A stretch of DNA of 64,000 nucleotides from Cephalotrichum gorgonifer (lineage: Eukaryota > Ascomycota > Sordariomycetes > Microascales > Microascaceae): contig ONZQ02000002.1 of assembly GCA_900312665.1 (NCBI GenBank), positions 1,978,200 to 2,042,199 of the forward strand, given 5' to 3'. The translations under genes were made by a program, and so were the position numbers. Below are positions 35,661 through 48,866 of the stretch, piece by piece. Every line of letters begins with the position of its first letter. The first letter of the stretch is position 1. The notes below the pieces were generated by a model. The model saw only the letters and a program-made list of their open reading frames with translations, ran no database searches and was not told where the DNA came from.

Positions 35661-37540
35661 ATGGACACCGACGGGCCCGCTGCGCCCCCCGTGCCCTTGG
35701 CCCAGGATGAACAGCGCATCCGCCAGGTCGACAATGCCATTCGCGCGATACAACAGAAGCAGCCCGTCCCCGAGATTGATTTCACCATCCATGAGATGGA
35801 AGATGGCAAGCAAGTGAGCACGCTCGAGAGGGTCTGCAAAGGTGAGCTTTCGTTACTCTAGAGCCGTGCTCTCGTGAGGCCACCGCTGCCCCCGTGATTC
35901 GGACGCACGCGGTCTTACGCACTCAATTCATCTGTGCTTGGCCTTTCCGCCATGCTCCCCCCCAAACTGTCTAAAGAGAACGACAGCCTAGCTAACACGA
36001 TTTGTCCCCGCCACTGCTAGATGTGCAAGCACCAGCCATGACCAAGCCCTCCGACGAGGAATTCTTCGAGGACGAGGCCAAGACAAAGCCCAACATCGCC
36101 TTCCTTAAGCAGCACTTCTACCGTGAGGGCCGCCTGACCGAGGAGCAGGCCCTCTGGATCCTCAACCGTGGAACCGAAGTTCTAAGAGCGGAGCCCAACC
36201 TTCTCGAGATGGACGCCCCCATCACCGTCTGCGGAGATGTTCACGGCCAGTATTATGACCTGATGAAGCTCTTCGAGGTTGGCGGCGACCCCGCCGAGAC
36301 GCGGTACCTCTTCCTTGGAGACTACGTCGACAGGGGCTACTTCAGTATCGAGTGCGTGCTCTATCTATGGTCGCTCAAGATACACTACCCCAACACCCTA
36401 TGGCTACTGCGCGGTAACCACGAATGCCGTCACTTGACCGACTACTTCACCTTCAAGCTGGAATGCAAGCACAAATACTCCGAGGCCGTCTACGACGCCT
36501 GCATGGAATCCTTCTGCTCCCTCCCCCTCGCCGCCGTCATGAACAAGCAGTTCCTCTGCATCCACGGCGGCCTGAGCCCAGAGCTTCATACCCTTGACGA
36601 CATCCGGCATATCGACCGCTTCAGGGAGCCCCCGACCCAGGGTCTCATGTGCGACCTCCTCTGGGCTGATCCGCTCGAGGATTTCGGCCAGGAAAAGACG
36701 AGCGACTACTTCCTCCACAACCATGTTCGCGGATGTTCCTACTTCTTCTCGTACCCCGCAGCTTGCGCCTTCCTGGAGAAGAACAACCTTCTCTCGGTGA
36801 TCCGGGCCCACGAAGCGCAGGACGCCGGCTATCGGATGTATCGCAAGACACGGACGACGGGCTTCCCGAGTGTCATGACCATATTCTCGGCGCCCAACTA
36901 CCTCGACGTCTACAACAACAAGGCCGCAGTCCTCAAGTACGAGAACAACGTCATGAACATCCGACAGTTCAACTGCACCCCCCACCCTTACTGGCTGCCC
37001 AACTTTATGGACGTCTTCACCTGGTCCCTCCCCTTCGTCGGCGAGAAGATCACAGACATGTTGATTGCCATTCTCAGCACCTGCTCCGAGGACGAGCTTA
37101 ACAGCACCGACGAAACGCCATCCGAGGTTTCCCCCGCACCGGTGTCCCCCCCTCTGGCGTCCCCGTCCCTGAACATGGACCCCGACTCGATCGAGTTCAA
37201 GCGCCGAAACATCAAGAACAAGATCCTTGCCATCGGGAGGCTGTCCCGAGTGTTCCAGGTCCTCCGCGAGGAATCTGAGAGTGTCAGCGAGCTTAAGAGC
37301 GCCGCAGGCGGCAGGCTACCAGCTGGCACGCTCATGCTTGGCGCCGAGGGTATCAAGCATGCCATCAGCACCTTCGACGATGCGAGGAAGGTGGACATCC
37401 AGAACGAGAGGCTCCCACCTACCCACGACGAGGTTGTTAGGAGCCACACGGAGGAGAGGACTGCCGCTCTCCAAAAGGCGGCGCACGAGGCGGATAACGA
37501 CACGAAGCTTCATCAGTTGTCGAGGAGGCTGAGCACGTGA
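35661..37540 (+). CDS. cnaA: Calcineurin catalytic subunit A (Ser/Thr phosphatase 2B)
   Basis: Ca2+/calmodulin-activated phosphatase that dephosphorylates Crz1 and other targets. Exons 35661-35841 and 36021-37540 give 566 residues. It starts MDTDGPAAPPVPLAQDEQRI. The metallophosphatase core is intact: VCGDVHGQYYDLMKLF, FLGDYVDRGYFSIECV, LLRGNHECRHLTDYF, IHGGLSPELHTLDDIR, VIRAHEAQDAGYRMY and FSAPNYLDVYNNKAAV. The calcineurin B-binding helix (FMDVFTWSLPFVGEKITDML), a calmodulin-binding helix (RNIKNKILAIGRLSRVFQVL) and an autoinhibitory segment (ARKVDIQNERLPP) follow, ending SRRLST. The stop overlaps a good donor, AC|GTGAGT; an alternative last exon at 37634-37658 would end TDRKPRSS instead. Confidence 0.96.
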
Positions 37541-38264
37541 GTACACGCCCTTCTACCCTCTATCTATCTATCTATATACCTATCTACCTACCTCATCTTC
37601 TTCCTGTAACTTCGGCCGCTAACCCGCGCTTAGTGACCGCAAACCTCGATCATCATAACAGTCCCGGCTGTACAGTAGTAACTCAAGGCCCACGATTTCA
37701 ATGAACAAAAAGTGGCAGGGAAGGGCAGGGGAGGGGAGGGAAGGGGGGATACTAGATGAAGCTCCCTGCGATATGGAGATTTGGTTGGAACGTGCTTGAT
37801 TTTCTTTTGCCATCTTATTATGAATTTTATGTTTTGAGACGCTACTCCGGCCCCCTTCCCGCTTTCCCCTTCTTTAACGTTCCCCACGGAATGATGATGG
37901 ATTTGTGAAAAAAAAAACGGCATAGTTGCTTGGAAATACAATGATTGACGAAGACGCTTGGTATTCTGTCTGCTCTGCTAAACACTGTGACTACTCTACA
38001 TCCTTCTCAACACTCACCACCTCAATAAGAGCTACCTTTTTTAAGTAATACACCCCTATCGCCTATCGTGTGCTGTTTTATGCTTTAACCGGGGGTGGTT
38101 GTTATGACATGTGCCACTTTGAAGCCTCCCTTCTCTATCGTTGCCTGACACCGTAACTCCATAATACATCGGTAAAGAAGAAAAGAAAAGCATGAAACAG
38201 CCAGCCTCCGCCATACTCATCGTGTCAAAAAGCCCTCTCCGCCTATATTTTTTCAACTCCTAAC
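37541..38264. other. Convergent intergenic region
   Basis: About 0.7 kb between the 3' ends of calcineurin A and the TFIIIC subunit. It contains the TATC microsatellite and a candidate short terminal calcineurin exon; otherwise nothing was recognised. Confidence 0.6.
37561..37594. repeat. TATC/TACC microsatellite downstream of calcineurin A
   Basis: A run of (TATC)n turning into (TACC)n lies in the 3' flank, or the last intron, of the calcineurin gene. Confidence 0.8.
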
Positions 38265-41200
38265 TCACGTCGCAACGGACGCCGCCCTCGTCTCGACCGC
38301 CTTCCCTTTACCCTTCCCACCCGGCCCATTCTTCTTCCTCGGCCTCCCCCTCGGTCGCGGCGTCTTCCCCTCTGGGCCCTCGGCCGCCTCCATTTCGCCC
38401 TCGGCCTCGATAGCCTCTTCCGCCTCCGAATTCCACTCCCTCTGCCTCCCGACGACGAGCCACCACCACTCCGTGACGCTGAGCCCGCCGCTGCGCGGGT
38501 CCTCGACCAGGAGGCCCACGTCTTTGCACCAGCCGACGAGCAGGCGCAGGTCGAAGTCCTCCAGGTACGTCTTCGTCTGCAGGGACAGCATGTGGAAGGG
38601 CATGGAGCCGCGGATGGCGAGCATGAAGCACACGAGGCCCAGCAGCTTCGTCCACATCTCGGGGTTCGCGTCGCCGAAGAAGTCGAGCCAGAAGGGGAGG
38701 AGGCGGCCTGGCGCGTCCGCGGGGGGCGCCGTCTCCGCCGCGCGGGCCAGGACCCCGATGTCCTCGTCGTAGAGGTAGTCTGCCGTCGGCGTGGCGAGGA
38801 GGCCGAAGAGGAGGTGCGTCTTGGGCATCTTGCGGCTCTCGTAGTTCCCGGGCCGGAAGCCCAGCGGGACCTTGGGGACGTCGGTGCCCGTGATCTCGAT
38901 CCGGCCGCGCGCGTACAGGTTCATGACGGCCATGTGCGCGCCGTCGTCCGTCAGGAAGGGCATCTTGAACGCCTCCCCGCGCCGGAAGGTCTCGTCCAGC
39001 GCCGCCTTGAACTCTGACGCCCCGCGGAACTTCTTCTCCTGGCCGAACTTGGCGAGGTTCGTCTGGAACGGCCTGCTGAGCATGTAGGGCTTGGCGCGGA
39101 TGCGCTTGGTTATGATGCGCCGGTTGTTGAGGCTGTTGACGGCCTGGTCCAGGACCTCGTTGACGCGGGTCGCGTCATCCGCGAGGGTCATGAGCTTGTC
39201 CTTGACTACTTCCGGAGCACACCTGTCGGTGGGGGTGCAGCAGAGTGCTCTGACCCAGGAGATGGCCTCCTCGAGGAGAGTCGGCTCGGGGTCCGGAGGA
39301 GGCACCTGGGTTGGCTTCTTGGAGGATATCTTGATGGCCGCTGCCTCAGACGTGGCCAGCTCGAAACGGGTGAACACTGAGGCCTGGTAGTGGAAGAACC
39401 GCTCGTGCCAGTGGCGAGGTTGCTCACTGTGGTCCTCAAGAACGAAATCTCGCTTCGTCGTCTTATTAGCGCCCTTGCTCCTGCGGACTGGAAGCTTGAC
39501 GAAGTTGGTCCGGCGCAGCGCGATGCCCCATTCGATCAGCTGCTGCCAATCGTACCCCGGGATGTTGTCATAGTTGAGCGACGGCAGCTCGTCGTTTTCG
39601 TAGGCCGTGAGGAACTCGTTCTGGAACTTCTCGGTGAAGCTACCTAAGAAGTGCACGCGGTCTTTCGAGAGCTTTATCCAGAACCGACGAAGATCCTCGA
39701 GGGTCTGGTCTGGGAATAGCTTCATGATAAAGCCCCAGTCGATGGCCTTGTTTGAGCCGCCCAGGAGCAATCTGACCGCCACGAAGGCAACTGTGAGGGC
39801 CTCTTCGCTCGTGAAGTCCCCGATAGTCACTGGAGCGACTACTGGGCCCGACGGACGGTCACCTTCAAACCCTCCGATGGTTGTTAGGGTTCGGCTCTTG
39901 AGCTTTGGTCTCGGGAGGGCCTGGTCGCGTCGAGTCCTTGGGCGACCCCTGGGTGCCGAACCACGGGTGTGGACAGGGCTTGTAGGCGCGGAAACGCGGT
40001 AGTCGCCGTGCTCAGGAGGAACATATGGCCCGTATACGGGGCCCTTTGGACCTGCCTGGCTGGAAAGCCAAGTTCTATGTTGCTGGCCGTGCTGAGAGCC
40101 CCATTCTCTGTCTGGCACAGAGCCAACGACTGTGAAGCTACCATCGCCTGACTCGAAGAATTCATCCTCCAGATCTGGCCAGTCATCGCCACGGCGCTTA
40201 ATCTCCGCATTCTGCATGAACTGGACATTCAGCTTCTGGCGATGACTAGGTGGCGCATCGCCATTCTCCAAACGTGCTTCTTCAGGCACATCCTCCGCGT
40301 CTCGCGCGTCATCAGGGAATCGATATGCCTCGAGGGCGGGGTCGATTGCAATCTCGTCTTCTGCGAGATGGGTATTGGGTTCCAGAAACCTGACTCCACC
40401 AATAGGGGTGCCAACGGCCTGCCACTCCGTAGCAGAGGGTGACCATCGTGAGGTAGCAGTGGGCTTGAACGCGGGGGTCGGTTTGTACGGACCACGAGGG
40501 ACTGTCGACACGGGTTGGCAACGAAGCTGCCCATCCTCGTCGGCAACATCGTCGACATTAGACACTGCCCTCCTCTCCTGTGACGCTTGATAGATGTAGA
40601 CCGGCGCGTCAAGTACCTCGATAGACATGACGTGCTTCCCTCGCCCTGTGCCCCACTGAGGGGCGTTGCCGTCTTCGCCCGAAGAGGCCGTAGTGGGCGA
40701 ATGAGTAAATGCAGGCGGGATGTAGGGCCGAGGATGCGAGCTCTTCATCAAAGTCTTGAGTTCCTGGAACTGTGGCAAATTGGGGTCCATCCCGTGTGTG
40801 ACAAGAAGGTAGCAGTCCGAGATCGACCCGGCGGAATTCCGGAAGGCGAACATGTTCTCGGTGGCCCTCTTCTTCCTCGCGAGTTCTTTTACCACCCTCT
40901 GGCTAATTGCATAGGTAGGTATGGGGTCCTTGGGGAATGTCCTGTGCCAGACAACTACCGCGGCGTGCCAGAGTGATACACGCGAGGGGAATGCACCGCC
41001 GTTCGACCGTAGGAGGTACTCCGCGATCTCCCTGACCCGTAGCATGTCTCGTGCCTCGCCGGTTGCAACGCTCTCTTTGAGGGCCTGAGAGGGCTCGAAT
41101 GGCGGTATCCAGTGGTCTGTCGCGGTATCACCGGACGCTTCGGGGGTCTCTAACCCGTCATCCCTCGGGGCTTCATATGCCTTGCCATCTGGCGAAGGAT

Positions 41201-44079
41201 ATGCAGAAGGTCCATCAATCGCACCCCCGTTCAGCTCGGACGCTCCGTAAGCATCCCCGAGGCCTGGTTCATTCGTGGGCTCACGTTCGGAAGCTGCAGA
41301 GGTTGGCGTTGAAGGATCTTGAGCCTTCCTACGCCTTGGAGGAGTGCCGTGGCTTAGCGGCGATGATTTGACGCCTCCACGAGGTCTCCTTTTCGCGGAG
41401 TCAACTAGCTTGGGCTTTTGGGGACTTGAAATAGCAAGACCGGTTCGTGCCTTTGCGAGCGGGGTATCAATAATCCCTCCGATGAATGTCCCAGGAAGCG
41501 ATAAGCCATTCGTGTCCGGGAGACTTCGAGTGTCCTTCTGAATAATGTCCCCGCCAGAACTGGATGAGGCGTCGTCGAGCGTAGATCGTTGAAGGCTTTG
41601 TCGGGTACCAATGGCGACATCCCCTTTCCACTTCCTCTGCGCTAAAACCTTGCACTCTCCCAGTCGATAGACCGCCCGTGGGGCCTGCCGGCTTCTCCCT
41701 CCTCGGGGCTTGCGGCTACCTCGAGGGTGGGGATTCTCAACGTACGCCGGGTTGCAGGTTGTTCGCGACTTGGTCAAGTGGTACTTGAGGCCGATATCGT
41801 TCTTCCAAGTGCCGCCACACTTCTCACAATCCCACGACGACCCTTTGGACTTTGACGATGGTGCATAGTCATCGCGGTCTGTTGTAGACTTTCGACCGCG
41901 GCCTCGTTTCCGCCCACCCCGGCCACGAGCAATCCCAACCGGGGTACGCGCTATAATGGTTCCTTCCTCGTGTTCCACGCCCTGAGTAGTCGTCTCAGGG
42001 GTGCCCGCTACAATGGACTCAACTGCATCGCCTCCATGTTCCGGGTCCTGGGGCTCACTCGTTACTTGGTCGTTTTCATTGTTCACCGCCACGGAAACAT
42101 CAGTGGCAGCGCCGGTTTTCTGTCTCTTCCGGCCCTCGTGGTCATCGTCGTCTGCAGGCCTCTTTCCAGAGTTGACCTCGGCTATAGGTTCCTTCTTGGG
42201 GCGCGTTCGGGGCTGCAGTTCAACGGCTCTGAAGCCGTAGTCCCTACCAGCTGCGGGTCGAGTGGGTGCAATACTCGAGGTGTCAGGGGCTAGGGGGTCA
42301 GCGGCATCACTCTCAACTATCGCAGGCAGCCTCAGCTCCTCAACACTCATCAGTCCATCGGGAAAGAACCGATAAGAGGCCACTCGTCCGCTACGGCAGT
42401 AGTCCTTGCGTGCTTGGAAGTGTCGAAGGTGAGATGGCTGGCTGTGTGACATGGAAACCGCTGTTGATACTGCCGAAATATGGCGTTCGAGGCAGCCCCC
42501 AATGGTGTTGAAGGCTAGACCCTTGTTGGTAATTCCCTTTGTGCCCGAGGCTAAAATGAGTTGTAGTGTAGAAATGGTAAGTGGTTTGTCTGGATTCCAC
42601 CTTTCGGTTGGGAAGGCGCCGATTGCGTCGTCTTCGGGCCTTTTGGAACTCGGTTTTCTTGGCTCGTGGTTGTTGCCAAACCGAAAGGCGGATCCTCCGC
42701 CTGAAATGAAGACCGCAAGGTCTTCGGATGTAAGATCTCTCTTGAACTTGAGACAATCCCGAAATATCCTATTTCCCAAGCTAGCGGTCACGTATTGCAG
42801 GAGTCCCAGTTCGATGAAGAACCGACATGTCCTAGTGACAACTTTCATCTGCCAACGATGGCCAGCGACCCCCAGCTTTACTCGCAAGTCCTGATAACGA
42901 ATGACACCGAACTCCTTGACCACCGCCATGATCGTCCGTCCGAGCATGGCGTAGTCGATGGTGTTTCCAGTCCAGTGGTCGCGCCAGGGGACAGGCTCGA
43001 GATCAGTAACCAGGGCTGCGCTTGGGAAGGCGGGAGTGGCGTCTTCAGCACTCGTTTCTGTGGCTTCGTTTTGAGCCGGAGCTGCAGGAGCAAATGCTTT
43101 AAGCCAGAGCTTGCTGGTTTTGCAGCCGCGGGCGAGGATGGGCCTTTTCTCAATGTATCCCTTCCGGGCCAACTCGTCAGTCCTCCTCGGAAGTGAGCGC
43201 TTATCTTGTCCGACAAGCCTGGTGAGATCGCCTTGAAGAATACCCTTCTCCATGATGGAAGCGATCCCGACGAGGGCTAGCCATTCAAACCTGGGAAGTT
43301 TCTGGTAGTCGACGCCATGGCCGGCCACGCATTCCCACATCTTGCTTTCCGTCACGTAAAGTCTAGGCCGGTGAGGGGGCAACGCATCTGAAGGTGGCTC
43401 CGAGACCTTATCCGTTGGAGTATCCCGAGACTCAGAGGGACCATCGCTGGGTGCAGCGGCGTCTTCGCGAGGGGGTGCTTCGGGGAGGTCAAGAACTTGC
43501 TCTAGGCTAAGGTGGTTCCACTTTCTCCCTTGTCCAACTGAGATATCCGGCTTGGACGTAATCCACCGCCAGATATTGGCGTTCTCTTCATTTGCGATGC
43601 CCTGGGTAGCCTTATCCGCTGGTGTATCACCGGCGGTTACAGGCTGACCATTGGGATCTTCCCGAACAGCTTCATTCTGAGCGTCACTAGATGCCTTGGA
43701 GAAGGAAGAGAGGACATCTTCCACCGAACATCCTGCACAAAGTTACCCGTTAGCGGTAGCTCTCCCATATCTGAAGTTATCTATGTAAGTAAGTCCAATG
43801 AAGAAAGGCGCCGTGCCCCCCGACAGATGGAATGGCAGGAAATCCTAGAGATCCTTTCCTCAGAAATGGTTAAGTAAAGGCAAGACTCCGAACAGATCCC
43901 GGCCGTTTCTATAGCCGACGATAATATCAAGGGCCTCTCATGGATCGTTTCCGTGATAGACTCGCGGTCACTTGGAGAAGATCGACGCATCATCTTCATT
44001 AAGACTCACCTTGGAAACCAGAACAAGCGATTCGGAGAATGAGGTGCTCTATTGAGCCCTCGATATGCTTGCCGCGCAT
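38265..44079 (-). CDS. TFIIIC largest subunit, B-block binding (Tfc3-like)
   Basis: Subunit of RNA polymerase III factor TFIIIC that recognises the B block of tRNA genes, in the nucleus. Exon 1 (44010-44079) encodes MRGKHIEGSIEHLILRIACS; a 277-nt intron follows; exon 2 (38265-43732) is a single frame of 5.5 kb. Total 1845 residues. The B-block-binding winged helix is visible at FEWLALVGIASIMEKGILQGDLTRLVGQDKRSLPRRTDELARKGYI (43100-43290). A second helix-turn-helix-like part (RYQDLRVKLGVAGHRWQMKV), a C2H2-like CEKCGGTWKNDIGLKYHLTK, long disordered stretches with AT-hook-like RGRGGRKRGRGR, and a C-terminal helical region follow. The domain order and length suit Tfc3/Sfc3, which is poorly conserved apart from the B-block domain. 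Confidence 0.88.
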
Positions 44080-44439
44080 GTTGAGCGAGGGTGGCGTTTT
44101 GTCATGGCTTGTGAAAAAAAAATCGATAAGAAAGGCGATGACGAGGAGTCGAAAGCGGGAAAGGTAGAATCCTGGTAAGCGGGAGTGGGTGGGGATAAAA
44201 ACGAAATGTGTGGGTTGTAGAGACTGGTGCCCAGAATTGAGGCGGGGGGTGGCAAGGTGGGGTGATATCAAGGCAAGACTTTAAGTGGATGGCAGCTGCG
44301 AACACTTGCATCGCATTCCACCAGTGTGAGACAACGTCACCTAATATCTAAGTTGGTTAACTCCTCCCTGGCTAACATACCATCGTCGAGAAAGTGATGC
44401 AACTCGGGATGTTGTTGGGCCAAGATCGCAATTCTTGTA
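44080..44439. other. Short intergenic region
   Basis: 360 nt between two same-strand genes. It must contain the TFIIIC-subunit promoter and the 3' UTR of the next gene. No motif stood out. Confidence 0.55.
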
Positions 44440-45313
44440 TTACTCATGAGTTGGTAGCTTGGCAGCCACCTTCTGCAGGGATGGAGGTGCATTCGCCACC
44501 TCTCCAAACTTTACTTTCCCTTCTCCCCGTTTGCGCCTCAGTTCCTCCCATGGATCCTCTTCCTTATCCTTTGCTCCCTTCCCTCCCCGCTTCTGCTTCT
44601 TCTTCTTCTTATTCTTCTTGCCTTCCTCCTTGGGAGGCAAATCCCACTCGTTCGCACCCTTTGTACCGTCTGCGCCTGTCCACCCATCCTCTAGCTCTCG
44701 CGCCGCGGCCTCCTCGTACTGCTCCTCCTTCTGTTCCTGGATCTTTCTCTCTTCTGCGCGCCACTGGTCGTAGAGCTTGTGCATCTTCTTTTCCTTCCGC
44801 GTGCGGTAAACCTTTAGCCCAAGGGGGTCCTTGCCTCCCCTGGCGGTCTTGTTTATGAGTCCCGCGACTGGAATAGTAGCATCCACCCTAGCAGCGAAGT
44901 CCGATAGGCTCTCCCCCGGTCGTATAGAAGGCACGGGGATGTTTTCCTCCTCCGGTTTGGTAGTCTCCTTTTGTTTCTTCGCTTTCGATTTCTTGTCGAC
45001 GCCATCGTCAAGGCCGGAAATCTTCTGGCCCGGTGTGAAGGCCATCAGCCGCTTGAATGCGCGAGGGGTATCGTCATTATCGCGTCCCCGCTTCCGTTTG
45101 CCCCCCCTGGAAGCTACATATTCGGTCTTCGCTCCTTCAGCGCGCTTTTTGTTGGAAACGACGGGAAGGGGCCTCGCGATCTTTGTAGGTGGAAGATCGT
45201 AGCTGTGCAAGAAAGTAGGTTAGCAATTCCACTCTTCACTCATTGCCAGGGTCAAAACTTGGAAATTCCTACTCCTTGGCGTCAGTGGCCTTTCGAGTAT
45301 GCTTGTGAGGCAT
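44440..45313 (-). CDS. Conserved lysine-rich, nucleolar-type protein
   Basis: Two exons (45273-45313, 44440-45202) give 267 residues. It starts MPHKHTRKATDAKDYDLPPT. The conserved pieces are YDLPPTKIARPLPV, DDTPRAFKRLMAFTPGQKIS, IRPGESLSDFAARVDATIPV, and a K/E-rich C-terminal half with KKNKKKKKQKRGGKGAKDKE followed by EDPWEELRRKRG. The composition (basic patches, coiled coil, lysine runs) suggests a nucleolar or ribosome-biogenesis role, as for similar fungal orphans, but I recognise no named domain and the function is inference only. Confidence 0.8.
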
Positions 45314-46074
45314 CTTGCACTTCTAGGTGGTCGAAGGCGGCAGACTTGTGAAGTGGTGGTTAGGAAGATGCATAGATATCGCAAAAGTACTCGTAGCAAG
45401 TCCTGTCACCGCCCAACTTTTTTTTGCCTTGGAGCAAAAGCGTTTAATCCCCCCCACCACTACCCGGACCCACTTTTATTCGGTCATGGTGCGGAGTCCA
45501 ATACTTGAGGTATGGTACTTGCATTAGTACCCACCCATCAGATTGGATTCTCGTATACCGGGGTATTCATGTACCGAGTGGTTGGTAATTGCTGAAGTAC
45601 AAGGCCTTGACAGCAATTTTGGGGGTTTGCTCTAATATCGAGTGTCATTCACGAGTGTTTTCAAGCGCTATATATTAATCTGTTTTGTCGAGGACATGTA
45701 CATGAGGAAGAAGTAGCATGTGGCCACCGTCTGGTTAACTTGCGCGGCATCCCTGGTGCAGTAGCTGTGGATGGGTACTTGTATATTTGCCAAGCATCAT
45801 TGGCACGTGCTTTGGTTGATGATACTGTCCGCGGTAATAACGGATTGACGCGTGTGGCAACCAAATCCGCAACCTAATCTTCAACTGTCGAGATCACCAC
45901 GACAATCCGCGTGCCACTGAGGTCTCTCGGTTCGTTAAATCAATGCTCTGGGCGGCACGAGCTGCTCCCCAGACAATCCTGCCCCTCGGGCGATCTACGG
46001 AATAGCACCATCACTTCGTTTTTGGGAGGAGACCCTCAACACCCGACACCTTCGCTCCGCCGAACCCAGTTGCA
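45314..46074. other. Divergent intergenic region
   Basis: About 0.76 kb between divergent starts. A GTACTCGTA word is at 45387-45395. No gene was recognised. Confidence 0.6.
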
Positions 46075-48866
46075 ATGAGCTCTCGCATACTTTTCCGTCA
46101 GGCCCAGCGCATTGGCGCGCAGCCTGGGCTTCTCCGACCGACGGCATGGAGGCGCGTCGCGCGGACCAACGGGCCGGCGTACCATAACGGCGTCCTCGTC
46201 CGCAATGCATCCTTTAGTCGATTCCTGCCCAAGCTTGCTGTCAAGTTCCTCCGGATTCCGGCAATGTTTGGCGGCGTTGCTGTTGGTGCGCTGGCTTGGG
46301 TTCAATATCAAACGATTCGTGGGTGAATTCCATCCTGGGTTTTCGACTGGCGGGCGCTAATATTATGACAGAGGCCGGAAACTACGCTGTGGACGTGTTC
46401 AACAGTACCAAAGATGCCGTATCCGGCACAGCCTCAACCTTGTTTAGCAGCGCAAGCGACATAGCAAAGCAGACGATGCTCGGATTTGAGAAGACCCGGG
46501 ACGAGGCCAAGGAAACTGTGAATGAATGGATGCAGGACATCCTAAAATCAAGTTCGACGGAGGGCTCCGGTGGCGACGGTCCGAACGGACGTCGTGAGCC
46601 CCCCAAGCAAAGCAAAGTAGCAGCGGGTACGGCTGCCGCAGCCGCCCTCGCGTACGACCAATCCGAGACCGAAACTGGCAATGATGACCCCGAGAGGGAC
46701 GAGCAGATGATGGCCTTGACAAAGGAGATGATTGAGATTCGAAACATACTTCAGAAGATCGGGAAATCGAGTACCTTGACGCTGCCCTCAATCGTTGTTA
46801 TCGGCTCCCAGTCCTCGGGAAAAAGTTCTGTTCTCGAGGCTATTGTCGGGCACGAGTTCCTACCCAAGGGGCTCAACATGGTTACGCGGAGACCTATTGA
46901 GCTGACGCTAGTCAACACGCCGGCTTCTACCACGGACTACAGCGAGTTCCCTGATTTGGGCCTGGGGAAGATTACCGACTTCTCGTCTGTCCAGCGCACT
47001 TTGACCGAGCTAAACCTAGCTGTGCCCGACTCAGTTTGTGTTTCGGACGACCCTATCCGCTTGACCATATACTCTCCCAACGTCCCCGATCTCTCTTTAA
47101 TCGACCTTCCAGGCTACATTCAGGTGGCTGGAGAAAATCAACCTCTGGAGCTGAAGCAGAAAATTTCCGAGCTTTGCGACAAGTACATAAAGGCGCCGAA
47201 CGTCATCTTAGCCGTCTCTGCCGCCGATGTCGACTTGGCCAACTCCGCAGCACTACGGGCAAGCCGTCGCGTGGACCCCAGGGGGGAGCGAACCATTGGT
47301 GTCGTGACGAAAATGGACCTCGTCGACCCTGACAGGGGCGCTAGCATCTTGAATGACAGGCAGTATCCCTTGCGTCTTGGGTATGTTGGCGTCGTTGCCA
47401 AAGCGCCAGCGCAGTCGCATGGGCTCTTCAAAAAGGGGCCGGCTAACCTTATGGCCGCGATAACGAAGAATGAGGAAGCGTACTTCTCGGCCCATGACGA
47501 GTTTGGTCCGCGCGCCGGTCTCAGCACGGGGACGACTACGCTGAGGAAGAAGTTGATAAATGTTCTAGAGCAAACCATGTCAGCCAGCCTTCGAACGACA
47601 GGGGAGGCCATCGAAAGGGAGCTCAAGGACACGGCCTACAAGTTCAAGTCACAGTTCAACGATCGGCCCATCTCTGCGGAAACCTACCTCTCCGAGTGCC
47701 TTGACGATTTCAAACACTCGTTTAGGAAGTTCAAGGATTCGTTTGGACTTCCCCAACTAGAGGAATTACTCAAGAATGAACTTGACCAGAAGATACTTGA
47801 TCTTCTTGCGGAGAGGTACTGGAACAAGCCGATCAGGGATCTTTCCGTAACGTCGCCGGAGCCCATAGAAAGTGATCTTGCGGACCTCCCCAAGTCTAAG
47901 CCCGACTCACCTTACTGGGCTCGACAACTGGAGGCATCCGCTTCTTCACTCACAGAGTGTGGCGTGGGGCATCTCTCAACCGTTGCCATCAAGGACGCTC
48001 TCGAATCCCATTTCACAGACCTGGTTGATCAGTCTCGGTTCAGAGATAACCCTCTCGCCAGACGAGCGATTGTCGAGGCCGCCGCTTCGATTTTAAACGA
48101 AAGATTTTACCCCACGGTTGATGGCGTCGAGCATGCCATCAAGCCCTACAAGTTCCGGCTCAACATCGATGACCGGGAGTGGAAGGAGGGTAGAGAGCAC
48201 TCAGCAGGCCTTCTCCAAAAGGAGCTGAAGCTTTGTGAATCCGCGTTGAAGGATATGGAGAAAACTGTGGGTGGTGGGCGGAAGTTGAAAGATGTCATGT
48301 CCTTCGTCGATAAGGCTAGGCGAGGTGATGTCATCGTCGACGGCGACAGCGAGGCACGCACAGGTGCCGGTGGCTTTAGTGCAGATCTTCTTGCAGAAGG
48401 TAAGGGCTGAATCAACTTGCAATAATGCAAATGGAAAGGCTAACCAAGGTGCGCACGATTAGGCCGGAAAGCAGTCTTCCTCCGGGATCGGGCCGAGATA
48501 CTCCACATGCGACTCAAGGCGGTAAAGTCAAGGCAGTGTGGTGATATTAAGAACAAGGCCTACTGTCCCGAGGTGTTCCTGGATGCCGTCGCGCGGAAGC
48601 TCACCTCGACCGCCATCCTCTTCCTTGACGTCGAGCTCCTCTCGGAATTCTACGGCAACATGTCACACGCACTTGACGTGCAGATTGGGCGGAAGCTCTC
48701 TGGCGACGAAGTCGAGAGATTCGCCATGAGGGACCCCAAGGTGAGGAGGCATCTGGAGATGATTAGGAGAAAGGATCTTTTGGAGCAGGCGCTGGAGAAG
48801 ATGAACAACCTGCGTCGGCGCGAGGGCAAGGAGCCGGAGAGGAGATCTAGGTTCGGCTTGAGGTAG
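46075..48866 (+). CDS. mgm1: Mitochondrial inner-membrane dynamin-like GTPase (Mgm1/OPA1)
   Basis: Drives mitochondrial inner-membrane fusion and cristae shape. Exons 46075-46318, 46372-48399 and 48463-48866 give 891 residues. The Arg-rich presequence (MSSRILFRQAQRIGAQPG, LRPTAWRRVARTNG) is followed by a hydrophobic inner-membrane anchor (FGGVAVGALAWVQYQT), then an Ala-rich stretch (AAGTAAAAALAYD) where the second, rhomboid-cleaved segment of the family usually lies. The GTPase domain has G1 GSQSSGKSSVLEAIVG, the G2 region NMVTRRPIELTL, G3 DLPGYIQVAGENQ and G4 TKMDLVDPDRG, then the middle and effector regions, ending GKEPERRSRFGLR. The first intron is 53 nt with a GTGGGT donor. Confidence 0.96.

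Noticed and set aside
35238..35813. Open frames on both strands in the calcineurin leader
   Set aside because: The plus frame has no ATG and results from C/T bias; the minus frame is its complement and overlaps calcineurin exon 1.
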